A DNA stretch of 53,122 nt from contig JAZNIK010000054.1 of assembly GCA_045577495.1 (NCBI GenBank), positions 1-53,122 of the forward strand. Direction: 5' to 3'. The translations under genes and the position numbers were made by a program. How positions within the stretch are numbered: the stretch's first letter is position 1; each line of letters begins with the position of its first letter. This stretch comes from UMGS1279 sp045577495 (GTDB taxonomy: Bacteria; Bacillota; Clostridia; Oscillospirales; Acutalibacteraceae). Positions 41,354 through 49,268 of this stretch are shown piece by piece. The notes below the pieces were generated by a model, which saw only the letters and a list, made by a program, of their open reading frames with translations, had not been told where the DNA came from and did no database searches.

Positions 41354-42694
41354 TTGGCAATTAAATTTAATGAAAGTTATGCAAAAGATTTTCTTTGCGA
41401 AAACGATATATTGGGTGTTGCACCGCAAATCAAGGCGGCGCACGAGCAACTGCATTCAAAAAGTGGTTTAGGCAATGACTTTTTAGGTTGGCTTGATTTA
41501 CCCACAAATTACGATAAAGAAGAATTTGACCGCATTAAAAAAGCGGCAGAAAAGATTAAAAAAGACAGTGATGTTTTAATAGTTATAGGCATTGGCGGTT
41601 CTTATCTTGGAGCCCGTGCAGCTATTGAGTTTTTAAAATCTCCTTATTACAATTCTTTAAGGGGCAATTTACCAGAGATTTATTTTTCAGGCAATAGCAT
41701 TAGCGGTTCTTCTTTGAACGAGTTACTTCAAATTTGTGAGGGTAAAAGAGTATCGGTTAATATCATTTCAAAATCGGGTACCACAACCGAGCCCGCTATT
41801 GCATTTAGAGTATTCCGCGAATATTTAGAAAAACAATATGGCGAGAAAGAGGCAGCAAGCCGTATTTATTGCACAACCGATAAAGCACGCGGCACCTTAA
41901 AGGCACTTGCCGACGAAAAGGGATATGAATGTTTTGTGATTCCCGATGATGTTGGCGGTCGTTTCTCGGTGCTTACTGCGGTAGGTTTACTTCCTATTGC
42001 GGTTGCAGGCGCAGATATTGATGCTCTTATGTCGGGCGCCGCTTTGGCAGCCAAGGACTATGCCGAGTGCGATATAGAAAATAATGATTGTTATCGCTAT
42101 GCCGCTATTCGTAACGCTCTTTATCGCAAGGGTAAAGAGATTGAGCTTTTAGTATCTTACGAGCCACGCTTTACAATGATGGCAGAATGGTTTAAGCAAC
42201 TTTTTGGTGAGAGTGAAGGCAAGGATTCAAAGGGTCTTTTCCCTGCATCTGTTACCTTCTCCACCGATTTGCATTCAATGGGTCAGTATATTCAAGATGG
42301 CCGCCGTATCCTTTTTGAAACGGTTGTTAATATTGGTGATTGCGGTAGCGATACTGTAATAAAAGAGGAAGCAAACAACGGCGATGGATTGAATTTCTTA
42401 GCGGGCAAGCCAATGTCTTTTGTTAATCAAAAGGCTTTTGAGGGCACAGTTTTGGCACATACAGATGGTAATGTTCCAAACTTGGTTATAAATGTAGATA
42501 AAGCTGATGAGGAAAATCTTGGCAGACTTATCTACTTCTTTGAAAAGGCATGTGCAATTTCGGGATATGTTTTGGGCGTTAACCCCTTTGACCAACCCGG
42601 TGTTGAAAGCTATAAAAAGAATATGTTTGCCCTTCTCGGCAAACCGGGATATGAGACGCAAAAAGCAGAGCTTGAAGCACGTCTTAAAAAATAA
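41354..42694 (+). CDS. pgi: Glucose-6-phosphate isomerase
   Basis: 446 aa from TTG 41354. An ATG at 41309 lies upstream of the CGGAGG ribosome site and inside the promoter-proximal leader, so the TTG eight bases after the site is preferred. Sugar-isomerase domains are clear: IGIGGSYLGARAAIEF (about 75-90), SKSGTTTEPAIAF (about 138-150), GGRFSVL and PTVNIG-like GDCGSDTVIKEE. It interconverts glucose-6-P and fructose-6-P, feeding glycolysis and nucleotide sugars. Confidence 0.95.
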   Translation: MAIKFNESYAKDFLCENDILGVAPQIKAAHEQLHSKSGLGNDFLGWLDLPTNYDKEEFDRIKKAAEKIKKDSDVLIVIGIGGSYLGARAAIEFLKSPYYNSLRGNLPEIYFSGNSISGSSLNELLQICEGKRVSVNIISKSGTTTEPAIAFRVFREYLEKQYGEKEAASRIYCTTDKARGTLKALADEKGYECFVIPDDVGGRFSVLTAVGLLPIAVAGADIDALMSGAALAAKDYAECDIENNDCYRYAAIRNALYRKGKEIELLVSYEPRFTMMAEWFKQLFGESEGKDSKGLFPASVTFSTDLHSMGQYIQDGRRILFETVVNIGDCGSDTVIKEEANNGDGLNFLAGKPMSFVNQKAFEGTVLAHTDGNVPNLVINVDKADEENLGRLIYFFEKACAISGYVLGVNPFDQPGVESYKKNMFALLGKPGYETQKAELEARLKK

Positions 42695-42741
42695 GCAACT
42701 CCCGCTTTTGCGGTTGAAAAATATAAAGGAGTGAGCGAATA

Positions 42742-43158
42742 ATGATTCAGCTTATTATCGGAAAAAAAGGTTCAGGAAAAACCAAAAAACTTATTGATTT
42801 GGTAAACAGTGCTACCGAAACTAGTAAAGGTAATGTTGTTTGCGTTGAAAAGGGCGACACCTTGACATACAGCATAACACATAAAGCACGTTTAATAGAT
42901 GCAGAGAGTTATGGTATTAACGGTTACGGTGAGCTTTATGCTCTTCTTTGCGGAATTCAATCTGCAAACCACGATGTTACCGATATTTTTGTAGATGCAA
43001 CCCTGCGTTTAGGCGGCCGTGATTATGATGAACTTGCAGCATTCTTTGATCGCTTATCAGTAGTTGCTGAGGAGTGCAATACTAAGTTTACATTCACAGT
43101 TTCTTGTGATGAGGCAGACCTACCTGCACATATTTTTGATATTGCAACAAAGATTTAA
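42742..43158 (+). CDS. Small P-loop protein of unknown function
   Basis: 138 aa. A clear Walker A GKKGSGKT (7-14) near the N-terminus and an IFVDATLRLGG stretch (about 84-94) as a Walker B candidate. There is no helicase or kinase signature, and the protein is too short for a full AAA+ domain. It lies 47 bases after pgi with AAAGGAG before the ATG, so it may be co-transcribed. I do not recognise a named family. Confidence 0.75.
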   Translation: MIQLIIGKKGSGKTKKLIDLVNSATETSKGNVVCVEKGDTLTYSITHKARLIDAESYGINGYGELYALLCGIQSANHDVTDIFVDATLRLGGRDYDELAAFFDRLSVVAEECNTKFTFTVSCDEADLPAHIFDIATKI

Positions 43159-43169
43159 GTTATAAAACT

Positions 43170-43198
43170 CGCGCCGAGCGTTAGCCCGGCGCGTTTTT
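43170..43198 (+). terminator. Terminator between convergent genes
   Basis: CGCGCCG (43170-43176) pairs with CGGCGCG (43187-43193), followed by TTTTTT. On the minus strand the complement of TATAAAAC gives a shorter T-rich tract, so it may serve the convergent DUF2493 gene too. Confidence 0.88.
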
Positions 43199-43563
43199 TA
43201 TGGTATTACTTTAATTTTAATCTTTTTACCAAGCTTTTGAGCGTTTTCTATCATTGATTTTGTACCCTTGCTTTTTAAGTCCCAAAAGCATATAACATAG
43301 TCGGCGACCTTTGCCATTTGTAAATTTCTTTTTGGTCCTGCCGACCTACCGTACTTATTCCAATCTGCAGGATAATATTCAATTTGATATCCATTTTCCT
43401 TAGCATATCTTTCGCCTAGTTGGTCGGCACCTTTACAACTGCCCGAAACAAAAATGAGGGTATACTCATTTTTTATTCTGCTAATACAAAAATCAATGTA
43501 GCTTTTTGCAGTTTCATAATCTGTATAATCTCTGCACCCTGCAACAACAATTCTTTTAATCAT
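43198..43563 (-). CDS. DUF2493 / SLOG-superfamily protein (YspA-like)
   Basis: 121 aa. RIVVAGCRDYTDYE (4-17) and FVSGSCKGADQLGERYA (about 38-54) are the two nucleotide-site signatures of the DUF2493/YAcAr branch of the SLOG fold, followed by YPADWNKYGRSAGPKRN (about 64-80). SLOG proteins bind nucleotide-derived ligands and some act in stress or phage-defence pathways; the ligand here is unknown. It is divergent from a small XRE regulator across a palindromic promoter. GAGGAG precedes the ATG. Confidence 0.85.
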   Translation of the reverse strand: MIKRIVVAGCRDYTDYETAKSYIDFCISRIKNEYTLIFVSGSCKGADQLGERYAKENGYQIEYYPADWNKYGRSAGPKRNLQMAKVADYVICFWDLKSKGTKSMIENAQKLGKKIKIKVIP

Positions 43564-43590
43564 AAAACTCCTCTTTTTTCATTCATTTTA

Positions 43591-43622
43591 TAGACTAATA
43601 CATTATATAATGAATTAGTCTA
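43591..43622. promoter_or_regulatory. 32-bp palindrome with overlapping divergent promoters (candidate operator)
   Basis: Left arm TAGACTAATACATTAT mirrors the right arm with one mismatch in 16. TATAAT occurs in both directions inside it (plus 43606-43611; minus, complement of 43602-43607). For the minus-strand gene, TTTACA (complement of 43625-43630) stands 17 bp from its -10. A dimeric regulator binding here would block both genes; the XRE protein alongside is the natural candidate. Confidence 0.75.
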
Positions 43623-43683
43623 TATGTAAAGAGAAAAAATAAGATATTATCTAATTAAAACAACAGATACGAGGAAATATCTT

Positions 43684-43887
43684 ATGATTAAATTAAAAGT
43701 GTTAGATTTATTGGAACAAAAAGGACATACAAAGTATTGGTTGTACAAACAATTAGGAATGAGTTATCAAAATTTCAATAATATGGTAAACAACAAAACC
43801 AAATCCATTCGCTATGAAAATATTGAAACAATTTGTTTGCTTCTTGAATGTACGCCAAATGAACTTTTTGAAATAACAATAGAATAA
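43684..43887 (+). CDS. Small XRE-type HTH regulator
   Basis: 67 aa, essentially one Cro/C1 helix-turn-helix domain: LLEQKGHTKYWLYKQLGMSYQN (begins about 8) with the recognition helix around SYQNFNNMVN, ending LLECTPNELFEI, the classic last helix of these domains. GAGGAAA precedes the ATG. It is transcribed away from the DUF2493 gene from a shared palindromic region and may be an autorepressor. Confidence 0.9.
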   Translation: MIKLKVLDLLEQKGHTKYWLYKQLGMSYQNFNNMVNNKTKSIRYENIETICLLLECTPNELFEITIE

Positions 43888-44169
43888 TTACCTTGCCAAA
43901 ACGGTGCATATTTTATAACAATATGTACGCATAACCGCAAAAATATATTTTCGAATATCACCGTAGGGGAGGGGTTTCCCCTCCCGAAATTAACCGATGA
44001 TGGTAAAATATTAGAAAACATTATATTATCGGTTAACAAAAAATATCCTTATATAACGATAGATAAATTTGTAATTATGCCAAACCATATACATATTATT
44101 TTTATTACGAGCAACAACGGGAGGGGAAACCCCTCCCCTACGACGATATATAACGTGGTTGGGTATTAA
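43888..44169 (+). pseudogene. RAYT (REP-associated Y1 transposase) remnant
   Basis: An open frame without a proper start, beginning just after the XRE stop. It reads NGAYFITICTHNRKNIFS (about 43900-43953), then after an inserted palindrome KLTDDGKILENII, and IDKFVIMPNHIHIIF (about 44059-44103). The last block carries the HxH metal site of IS200-like HUH/Y1 transposases. It stops at TAA 44167 after NVVGY. The N-terminus and the C-terminal tyrosine helix region of a normal 150-200 aa RAYT are absent, so it is inactive. Confidence 0.8.
43962..44142. repeat. Perfect 25-bp REP-like inverted pair inside the RAYT remnant
   Basis: Positions 43962-43986 and 44118-44142 are exact reverse complements. 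Each copy is itself a hairpin (GGGAGGGG, 3-nt loop, CCCCTCCC). They keep the reading frame. Such paired palindromes are typical of REP/REPIN substrates mobilised by RAYT proteins. Confidence 0.88.
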
Positions 44170-44192
44170 AATAAAATAGCAAAAGAAAAAAT

Positions 44193-44218
44193 CCCGCACA
44201 AAGTACGCTTTGTGCGGG
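44193..44218 (-). terminator. Terminator of the sensory-hydrogenase operon
   Basis: CCCGCACAAAG (44193-44203) pairs with CTTTGTGCGGG (44208-44218) across a TACG loop. On the minus strand the stem is followed by ATTTTTTCTTTT (complement of 44181-44192). It lies 30 bases beyond the stop of the hydrogenase-like gene. Confidence 0.9.
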
Positions 44219-44247
44219 GTCTTGTTATATAACGAAAAACCACATTA

Positions 44248-45528
44248 TTATAACGAATTTAAATCACTTGAAATTTTATGTAAATATCTTTTTAGCAGAT
44301 GTATGCAATCTCGCTCGTTAGCCACACCGCGAACAATATCTTCAGCCAAGGCGCGACAGGATGGGGCTCCGCAAGAGCCACAGTCAAGCCCAGGCAAAGC
44401 CTCGGCAAGTTCGTCGATTTGCTTCATCATACTCATGCTTTCCATAGGGTTAGAGCCAAGCCTGAATACCGGTTGAAACTCAATCTCGTTTGTCCAGAAA
44501 GCATCGTTTGAAATATCGTTTTTGATATCTTCTAAATGAGTTATTGCAATAGGCATATATTTTCTTAAAAGGGTGAGTTTTGTTTTGGCAACAAAGGGGT
44601 TTTCAACCTGTAAAACGCCACCAACGCAACCACCTGTGCAAGAATTAAGCTCAACAAAATCTAAATCTTGAATTTTGTTATCCTCTAAATCCTCAAGCAC
44701 GCGGATAACATTTTCAATTCCGTCTGCCGCGATATAACTGTCTGTAAGAAGTCCGCCAACCTCACCGCCGCTTTTGCCCCAACTAATGCCAATTCTACCC
44801 GCACGTTTAAGCTCGGTATCACCTGCATCGTTATGGTCCATAAAGGGTAAAAGGTCGGTGTAAACCTTTTTAACGGCAAGAACCTTGTCAATCTCGCTTT
44901 TTTCTATTCCCAATGGGTCTTTAGTGGCAGTAACCTTTGCGGGACAGGGGGTTATAAAGAAAATTCCAATATCCTCACGCGGTAGTCCCGTTTTTTCCAT
45001 AGCCTCTTTAACCGCTAAATGTGCCGCTAAATCAACGGGTGCGGTTATGGGCAAAAGCCTTTCAAGAAGCGCGGGAAATCTAACCCGTATAAGCCGCACA
45101 ACAGATGGACAGGCGGTGCTTATATAAGGTTTGCCCTCGGGGTGCTCGGCTATGTATTTTCTGGAAAGCTCGGAGACTATTTCTGCCGCCGCCGCAACCT
45201 CAAAAACATCATCGAAGCCCATTTTTAAAAGCGCTTTTAAAACAATGCTTGTGTCGGTAACGTTATTAAATTGCGCATAAAATGAGGGTGCCGGTAGGGC
45301 AACCTTATATTTATAATCGTTTATTGTATCTCGGCTGTCATACTGCGCGCGTTTTGCGTGATGCGGACAAACGCGTATACATTCACCGCAATCAATACAA
45401 AACTCTTTGATTATATGTGCCTTGCCACCGCGTACCCTGATTGCTCCTGTGGGGCAACGTTTAATACAGTTGATACAACCTTTGCATTTATCGGCATCTA
45501 AAAAAACCGAATGGAAAAAAGCGGGCAT
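44248..45528 (-). CDS. Sensory [FeFe]-hydrogenase-like protein (HydS/HfsB type)
   Basis: 426 aa. Two N-terminal 4Fe-4S motifs (CKGCINCIKRC 15-25; CIDCGECIRVC 44-54) are followed by a hydrogenase large-subunit C-domain and a further C-terminal Fe-S motif (CGSCGAPSC). H-cluster motifs are kept in variant form. STACPS retains Cys140 (cluster ligand) but has Ala139 in place of the proton-relay Cys. TPCPAK has Cys195 and Lys198. SCTGGC has Cys297 and Cys301. Loss of the relay cysteine marks putative sensory rather than catalytic hydrogenases. It is third in an operon with a DRTGG protein and an ATPase, suggesting a redox/H2 signalling role. Confidence 0.85.
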   Translation of the reverse strand: MPAFFHSVFLDADKCKGCINCIKRCPTGAIRVRGGKAHIIKEFCIDCGECIRVCPHHAKRAQYDSRDTINDYKYKVALPAPSFYAQFNNVTDTSIVLKALLKMGFDDVFEVAAAAEIVSELSRKYIAEHPEGKPYISTACPSVVRLIRVRFPALLERLLPITAPVDLAAHLAVKEAMEKTGLPREDIGIFFITPCPAKVTATKDPLGIEKSEIDKVLAVKKVYTDLLPFMDHNDAGDTELKRAGRIGISWGKSGGEVGGLLTDSYIAADGIENVIRVLEDLEDNKIQDLDFVELNSCTGGCVGGVLQVENPFVAKTKLTLLRKYMPIAITHLEDIKNDISNDAFWTNEIEFQPVFRLGSNPMESMSMMKQIDELAEALPGLDCGSCGAPSCRALAEDIVRGVANERDCIHLLKRYLHKISSDLNSL

Positions 45529-45552
45529 TATGTATTACACCTCTTCAAAAGA

Positions 45553-45975
45553 TTAAATATTTATCTGCATAAAAATTGTGGTACCCTCGCCCAAGACAGT
45601 ATCGATATTCATCTCATCGGAATATTTTTTCATATTTGGCAGACCCATACCCGCACCAAAACCAAGAGAACGAATATTTTCATTAGCGGTAGAAAATCCC
45701 TCGGTCATGGCTTTTTGAACATCAGCGATACCGGGACCTTTATCGGTAAGTGTCATTTTTATGTTCTCGGCAGTGATTTCAACATCAATCTCGCCACCGC
45801 CCGCGTGAATAACAAGGTTAATTTCGCCCTCGTAAAGAGCAATAGCAACTCTACGAACAACATCGGGAGAAAAGCCTAATTGTCTAAGTTTGGCTTTAAC
45901 CTTACCCGAAGCCTCGCCCGCGCGGGTAAAATCTTCGCCCGAAACGTCATAATGAAGATTCATACTCATACACAT
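45553..45975 (-). CDS. Anti-sigma-factor-type ATP-binding protein (HATPase, RsbW-like)
   Basis: 140 aa, a stand-alone GHKL ATPase. RRVAIALYEGEINLVIHA (about 41-58) is the N-box region, LTDKGPGI (about 76-83) the G1 box and GFGAGMGLPNMKKYSD (about 104-119) the G2 region. Serine-kinase proteins of this type phosphorylate anti-anti-sigma partners; here it is coupled to a hydrogenase-like sensor. Its start overlaps the end of the DRTGG gene by 10 bases, with GAGGTG before the ATG. Confidence 0.88.
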   Translation of the reverse strand: MCMSMNLHYDVSGEDFTRAGEASGKVKAKLRQLGFSPDVVRRVAIALYEGEINLVIHAGGGEIDVEITAENIKMTLTDKGPGIADVQKAMTEGFSTANENIRSLGFGAGMGLPNMKKYSDEMNIDTVLGEGTTIFMQINI

Positions 45976-46322
45976 TGACTAGCACCTCTTCCCAGACCTT
46001 TTTCGTATAAAACACCGCAGGCACTAAACATACGCATATTGGTTGCCATCAAAACAATATCGCGCTCTTTTGCAAGTTCAATCATAGCATCATCGGGCAT
46101 CTTGCCTCTAACAAAGCAGATGCAGATAATGTCCATCATTTCGGCGGTGCGAATAACCTGAGGATTGCAAAGCCCTGTTATAAGCACAGATTGGTCTTTA
46201 ACAAAGGCAAGAACATCGCTCATCATATCCGAGCCGCAAGCATTGTGAACCTCTTTTGTTAGATTCTCCTCGCCGCATATAATTTCGGCGTTTAAAATAT
46301 CTTTGATATCATTTATAGTCAT
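45966..46322 (-). CDS. DRTGG domain protein
   Basis: 118 aa. The DRTGG-type ligand-binding fold is seen in the start INDIKDILNAEIICGEENL (3-21), GSDMMSDVLAFV (about 30-41) and LITGLCNPQVIRTAEMMDI (about 47-65). This domain is found alone or beside CBS/phosphotransacetylase domains and in clostridial hydrogenase gene clusters. It is the first gene of the minus-strand trio. AGGGGAA stands before the ATG. Confidence 0.82.
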   Translation of the reverse strand: MTINDIKDILNAEIICGEENLTKEVHNACGSDMMSDVLAFVKDQSVLITGLCNPQVIRTAEMMDIICICFVRGKMPDDAMIELAKERDIVLMATNMRMFSACGVLYEKGLGRGASQCV

Positions 46323-46422
46323 TTTAAATTCCCCTTATGATAGGATTTATATAATAAGTATATCATATTAAAAAAACTTTAGCAACAAAAAGCTTTACCA
46401 AAATCTTTTTGGTGTAATGCTA

Positions 46423-46450
46423 TTGACATTTTACGCTTTTATGGTACAAT
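46423..46450 (+). promoter_or_regulatory. Promoter of the metK transcript
   Basis: TTGACA at 46423-46428, a 16-bp gap and TACAAT at 46445-46450. It lies 30 bases before the SAM riboswitch. Confidence 0.82.
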
Positions 46451-46479
46451 ATATTACGCAAATTGATAAAAATTTATAT

Positions 46480-46573
46480 CCTTATCAAGAGTGACGGAGG
46501 GTACAGGCCCTGTGATGTCCGGCAACCTGTTTTTCAAGGTGCTAAATCCTGCGGCTAATGCCGAAAGATGAGG
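46480..46573 (+). promoter_or_regulatory. SAM-I (S-box) riboswitch
   Basis: The S-box core is clear: P1 CCTTATC (46480-46486) with GATGAGG (46567-46573), AAGAGTGACGGAGGG, GGCCCTGTGATGTCCGGCAACC (begins 46506) and GGTGCTAAATCC. High SAM should favour the following terminator and turn off metK, the SAM-making enzyme. Confidence 0.96.
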
Positions 46574-46585
46574 TTTTTTAAAAAC

Positions 46586-46614
46586 ACCGCTCTTTCGACG
46601 AGCGGTTTTATTAT
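46586..46614 (+). terminator. SAM-riboswitch expression-platform terminator
   Basis: Stem ACCGCTC (46586-46592) / GAGCGGT (46600-46606) and the T-rich tract TTTATTATTATT, between the aptamer and the metK ribosome site. Confidence 0.92.
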
Positions 46615-46643
46615 TATTCGTATTTTTATAGGAGGAATTTTAA

Positions 46644-47831
46644 ATGGCTAAATGGCTTTTTACATCTGAATCGGTTACCGAGGGGCATCCCGATAAAATT
46701 TGTGACAATATATCCGATGCGGTTTTAGACGCTTTGTTAGAGCAAGACCCCACCTCGCGTGTTGCTTGTGAAAGCTTTTGCACAACAGGTATGGTAACAG
46801 TTATGGGTGAGATAACAACAAAAGCAAATGTTGATATTGCAAAAATCGCACGTCAGGTTGTGTGTGATATCGGTTATGATTCTGCCGAAAAAGGCTTTGA
46901 CGGTAACACCTGTGGTGTATCAATCGCTATTGATGAGCAGTCACCCGATATAGCACTTGGTGTTGACCATTCGTTAGAGAATAAAAGCGGCGAGGTAGAC
47001 GAACTCAATCTTCACGGCGCGGGCGACCAAGGTATGATGTTTGGTTTTGCTTGCGATGAAACCCCCGAGCTTATGCCAATGCCGATTGCTTTGGCACACC
47101 GCCTTGCAAAAAGGTTAACGGCGGTTAGAAAATCGGGTGAGCTTGATTATTTGCGACCCGATGGTAAAACTCAGGTTACGGTTGAGTATGATAACGGCGT
47201 CCCCGTTAGAATTGATAGCGTGGTAGTTTCTTCTCAACACTCTGCTGAGGTTGAAATTGAAGATTTGCGTAAGGATATTTTAGAAAAGGTTATCCGCGCC
47301 GAGCTTGAAAATGAGCCTATGGATGATAACACCAAGATTTATATTAACCCAACAGGCAGGTTTGTTGTTGGTGGACCGCAGGGTGATACAGGTCTTACAG
47401 GCAGAAAAATCATTGTTGATACTTATGGTGGTTACGCTAAACATGGCGGCGGCGCATTTTCGGGCAAGGATCCCACAAAGGTAGACCGTTCTGCTGCATA
47501 TGCCGCAAGATATGTTGCTAAAAACATAGTTGCCGCAGGCATTGCAAAGCGCGCAGAGGTTCAACTTGCATACGCTATTGGTGTTGCAACACCTGTTTCG
47601 ATAATGGTTGATACAAATGGCACAGGAAAGTATGATGATGAAACAATCGCAAATGCAGTTAAAAAGGTGTTCGACTTAAGACCACTTGCAATTATTCGCG
47701 ATTTGGATATGAGAAAGCCGAGATATCGCACTCTTGCCGCATATGGTCACGTTGGTAGAACCGACCTTGAATTACCTTGGGAAAAAACCGATAGAACCGA
47801 GCAATTGCTATCTGCTTTAAAGGATATGTAA
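46644..47831 (+). CDS. metK: S-adenosylmethionine synthase
   Basis: 395 aa, full length. Makes SAM from methionine and ATP. SVTEGHPDKICD (about 10-21) and the loop with GAGDQGMMFG (about 125-134) are the two family signatures. GGGAFSGKDPTKVDRS (about 271-286) holds ATP/phosphate residues. AGGAGG precedes the ATG. Controlled by the upstream SAM-I riboswitch. Confidence 0.98.
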   Translation: MAKWLFTSESVTEGHPDKICDNISDAVLDALLEQDPTSRVACESFCTTGMVTVMGEITTKANVDIAKIARQVVCDIGYDSAEKGFDGNTCGVSIAIDEQSPDIALGVDHSLENKSGEVDELNLHGAGDQGMMFGFACDETPELMPMPIALAHRLAKRLTAVRKSGELDYLRPDGKTQVTVEYDNGVPVRIDSVVVSSQHSAEVEIEDLRKDILEKVIRAELENEPMDDNTKIYINPTGRFVVGGPQGDTGLTGRKIIVDTYGGYAKHGGGAFSGKDPTKVDRSAAYAARYVAKNIVAAGIAKRAEVQLAYAIGVATPVSIMVDTNGTGKYDDETIANAVKKVFDLRPLAIIRDLDMRKPRYRTLAAYGHVGRTDLELPWEKTDRTEQLLSALKDM

Positions 47832-47843
47832 AATGTTTAAAAT

Positions 47844-47886
47844 ACCGCTATGGCGCCTCAGCACACGTAGCGGTGTTTTTGCTTTT
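47844..47886 (+). terminator. Terminator after metK
   Basis: ACCGCTA (47844-47850) pairs with TAGCGGT (47868-47874) around a 17-nt loop and is followed by GTTTTTGCTTTT. Confidence 0.8.
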
Positions 47887-47910
47887 ATCGACAAAATTTT
47901 AAACATATTG

Positions 47911-47939
47911 TTGATTTTAAAGCGTGATTTAGTTATAAT
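47911..47939 (+). promoter_or_regulatory. Promoter of glyA
   Basis: TTGATT at 47911-47916, a 17-bp gap and TATAAT at 47934-47939, 43 bases before the start codon. Confidence 0.8.
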
Positions 47940-47981
47940 ATAAATAATGTAAAAATTTATGATGTATAAGGGGAAGTTTTT

Positions 47982-49232
47982 ATGTATGAAAATTTAATGG
48001 ATACAATCGGTTTTGTTACAGCGGCCGATAAAGAGGTTGGCGAAGCAATGAAAAACGAGCTTGCTCGTCAGCAACGCAATATTGAGCTTATTGCATCCGA
48101 AAACTTTGTTTCTCCCGCAGTTATGGCGGCAATGGGTTCGGTGCTTACAAATAAGTATGCAGAGGGTTATCCCGGCAAACGCTATTATGGTGGTTGCTAC
48201 TGCGTAGACGTGGTTGAGGATTTGGCAAGAGAACGCGCTAAAAAACTCTTTGGTGCTGACCACGCAAACGTTCAACCTCATTCGGGCGCCAATGCTAATA
48301 TGGCGGCTTATGCGGCGCTTGTTAATATCGGCGATACCATTATGGGTATGAACCTTGCACATGGCGGTCACTTAACCCACGGATCACCCGTTAATGCTTC
48401 GGGTAAGCAGTATAATTTTGTGCCTTATGGTGTATCTGATGATGGATATATCGATTATGATGAGATGCGTAGAATCGCAAAAGAATGTAAGCCAAAGCTT
48501 ATTGTTGCGGGTGCATCGGCATATCCAAGAGCAATCAAGTTCGATGTTATTGCAGATATCGCCAAAGAGGTTGGCGCACTCTTTATGGTTGATATGGCAC
48601 ATATTGCGGGTCTTGTTGCGGCAGGACTCCATCAAAACCCTGTGCCTTATACAGATGTTGTAACAACCACAACGCATAAAACACTTCGCGGTCCAAGAGG
48701 CGGTCTTATCCTTTGTAAAGAGGAGTTTGCCGCAGCTATTGATAAGGCTGTTTTTCCTGGCAGTCAGGGTGGTCCGCTTGAGCATGTTATCGCCGCAAAG
48801 GCGGTTTGCTTTGGCGAGGCATTAACTGATGAGTTTAAGGATTATCAAAAACGAATCGTTGAGAACGCTAAGGCTATGGCAAACAGATTTTTAGAAAACG
48901 GAATCGACCTTGTATCAGGCGGCACAGATAACCACCTTATGCTTTTGGATTTGGTTAAATCGGGCATAACAGGTAAAGAGCTTGAGCATCGCTTGGATGA
49001 GGTTTATATCACCGCAAATAAAAATGCAATTCCTAACGACCCTCAAAAGCCATTTGTTACAAGCGGTGTTCGTATTGGTACACCTGCCGCAACAACTCGC
49101 GGTATGGGTACCGAGGAAATGATAAAGATTGCAGACTTTATTACCCTTGCTATTCGCGATTTTGAAAACAATGCAGATGCTATTCGCAAGGGCGTTGCCG
49201 AAATTTGCGAAAAATTCCCTCTTTATAAATAA
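47982..49232 (+). CDS. glyA: Serine hydroxymethyltransferase
   Basis: 416 aa. PLP enzyme joining serine, glycine and one-carbon folate metabolism. IASENFVS (about 36-43), KYAEGYPGKRYYGG (about 58-71) and the PLP-lysine site VTTTTHKTLRGPRGG (about 227-241) are conserved. AGGGGAAG precedes the ATG. Its own promoter lies upstream; rarA follows 36 bases downstream with no terminator between. Confidence 0.97.
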   Translation: MYENLMDTIGFVTAADKEVGEAMKNELARQQRNIELIASENFVSPAVMAAMGSVLTNKYAEGYPGKRYYGGCYCVDVVEDLARERAKKLFGADHANVQPHSGANANMAAYAALVNIGDTIMGMNLAHGGHLTHGSPVNASGKQYNFVPYGVSDDGYIDYDEMRRIAKECKPKLIVAGASAYPRAIKFDVIADIAKEVGALFMVDMAHIAGLVAAGLHQNPVPYTDVVTTTTHKTLRGPRGGLILCKEEFAAAIDKAVFPGSQGGPLEHVIAAKAVCFGEALTDEFKDYQKRIVENAKAMANRFLENGIDLVSGGTDNHLMLLDLVKSGITGKELEHRLDEVYITANKNAIPNDPQKPFVTSGVRIGTPAATTRGMGTEEMIKIADFITLAIRDFENNADAIRKGVAEICEKFPLYK

Positions 49233-49268
49233 CTTTAATATATTCAAAGGAAAGGAGGCGCGGCGATT

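Noticed and set aside
43812..44039. Minus-strand ORF opposite the RAYT relic
   Set aside because: Shadow of the transposase remnant and the XRE gene; the plus frame carries the Y1-transposase motifs.
44210..44511. Plus-strand ORFs inside the hydrogenase-like gene
   Set aside because: They are antisense to the conserved C-terminal Fe-S domain and lack coding signals.
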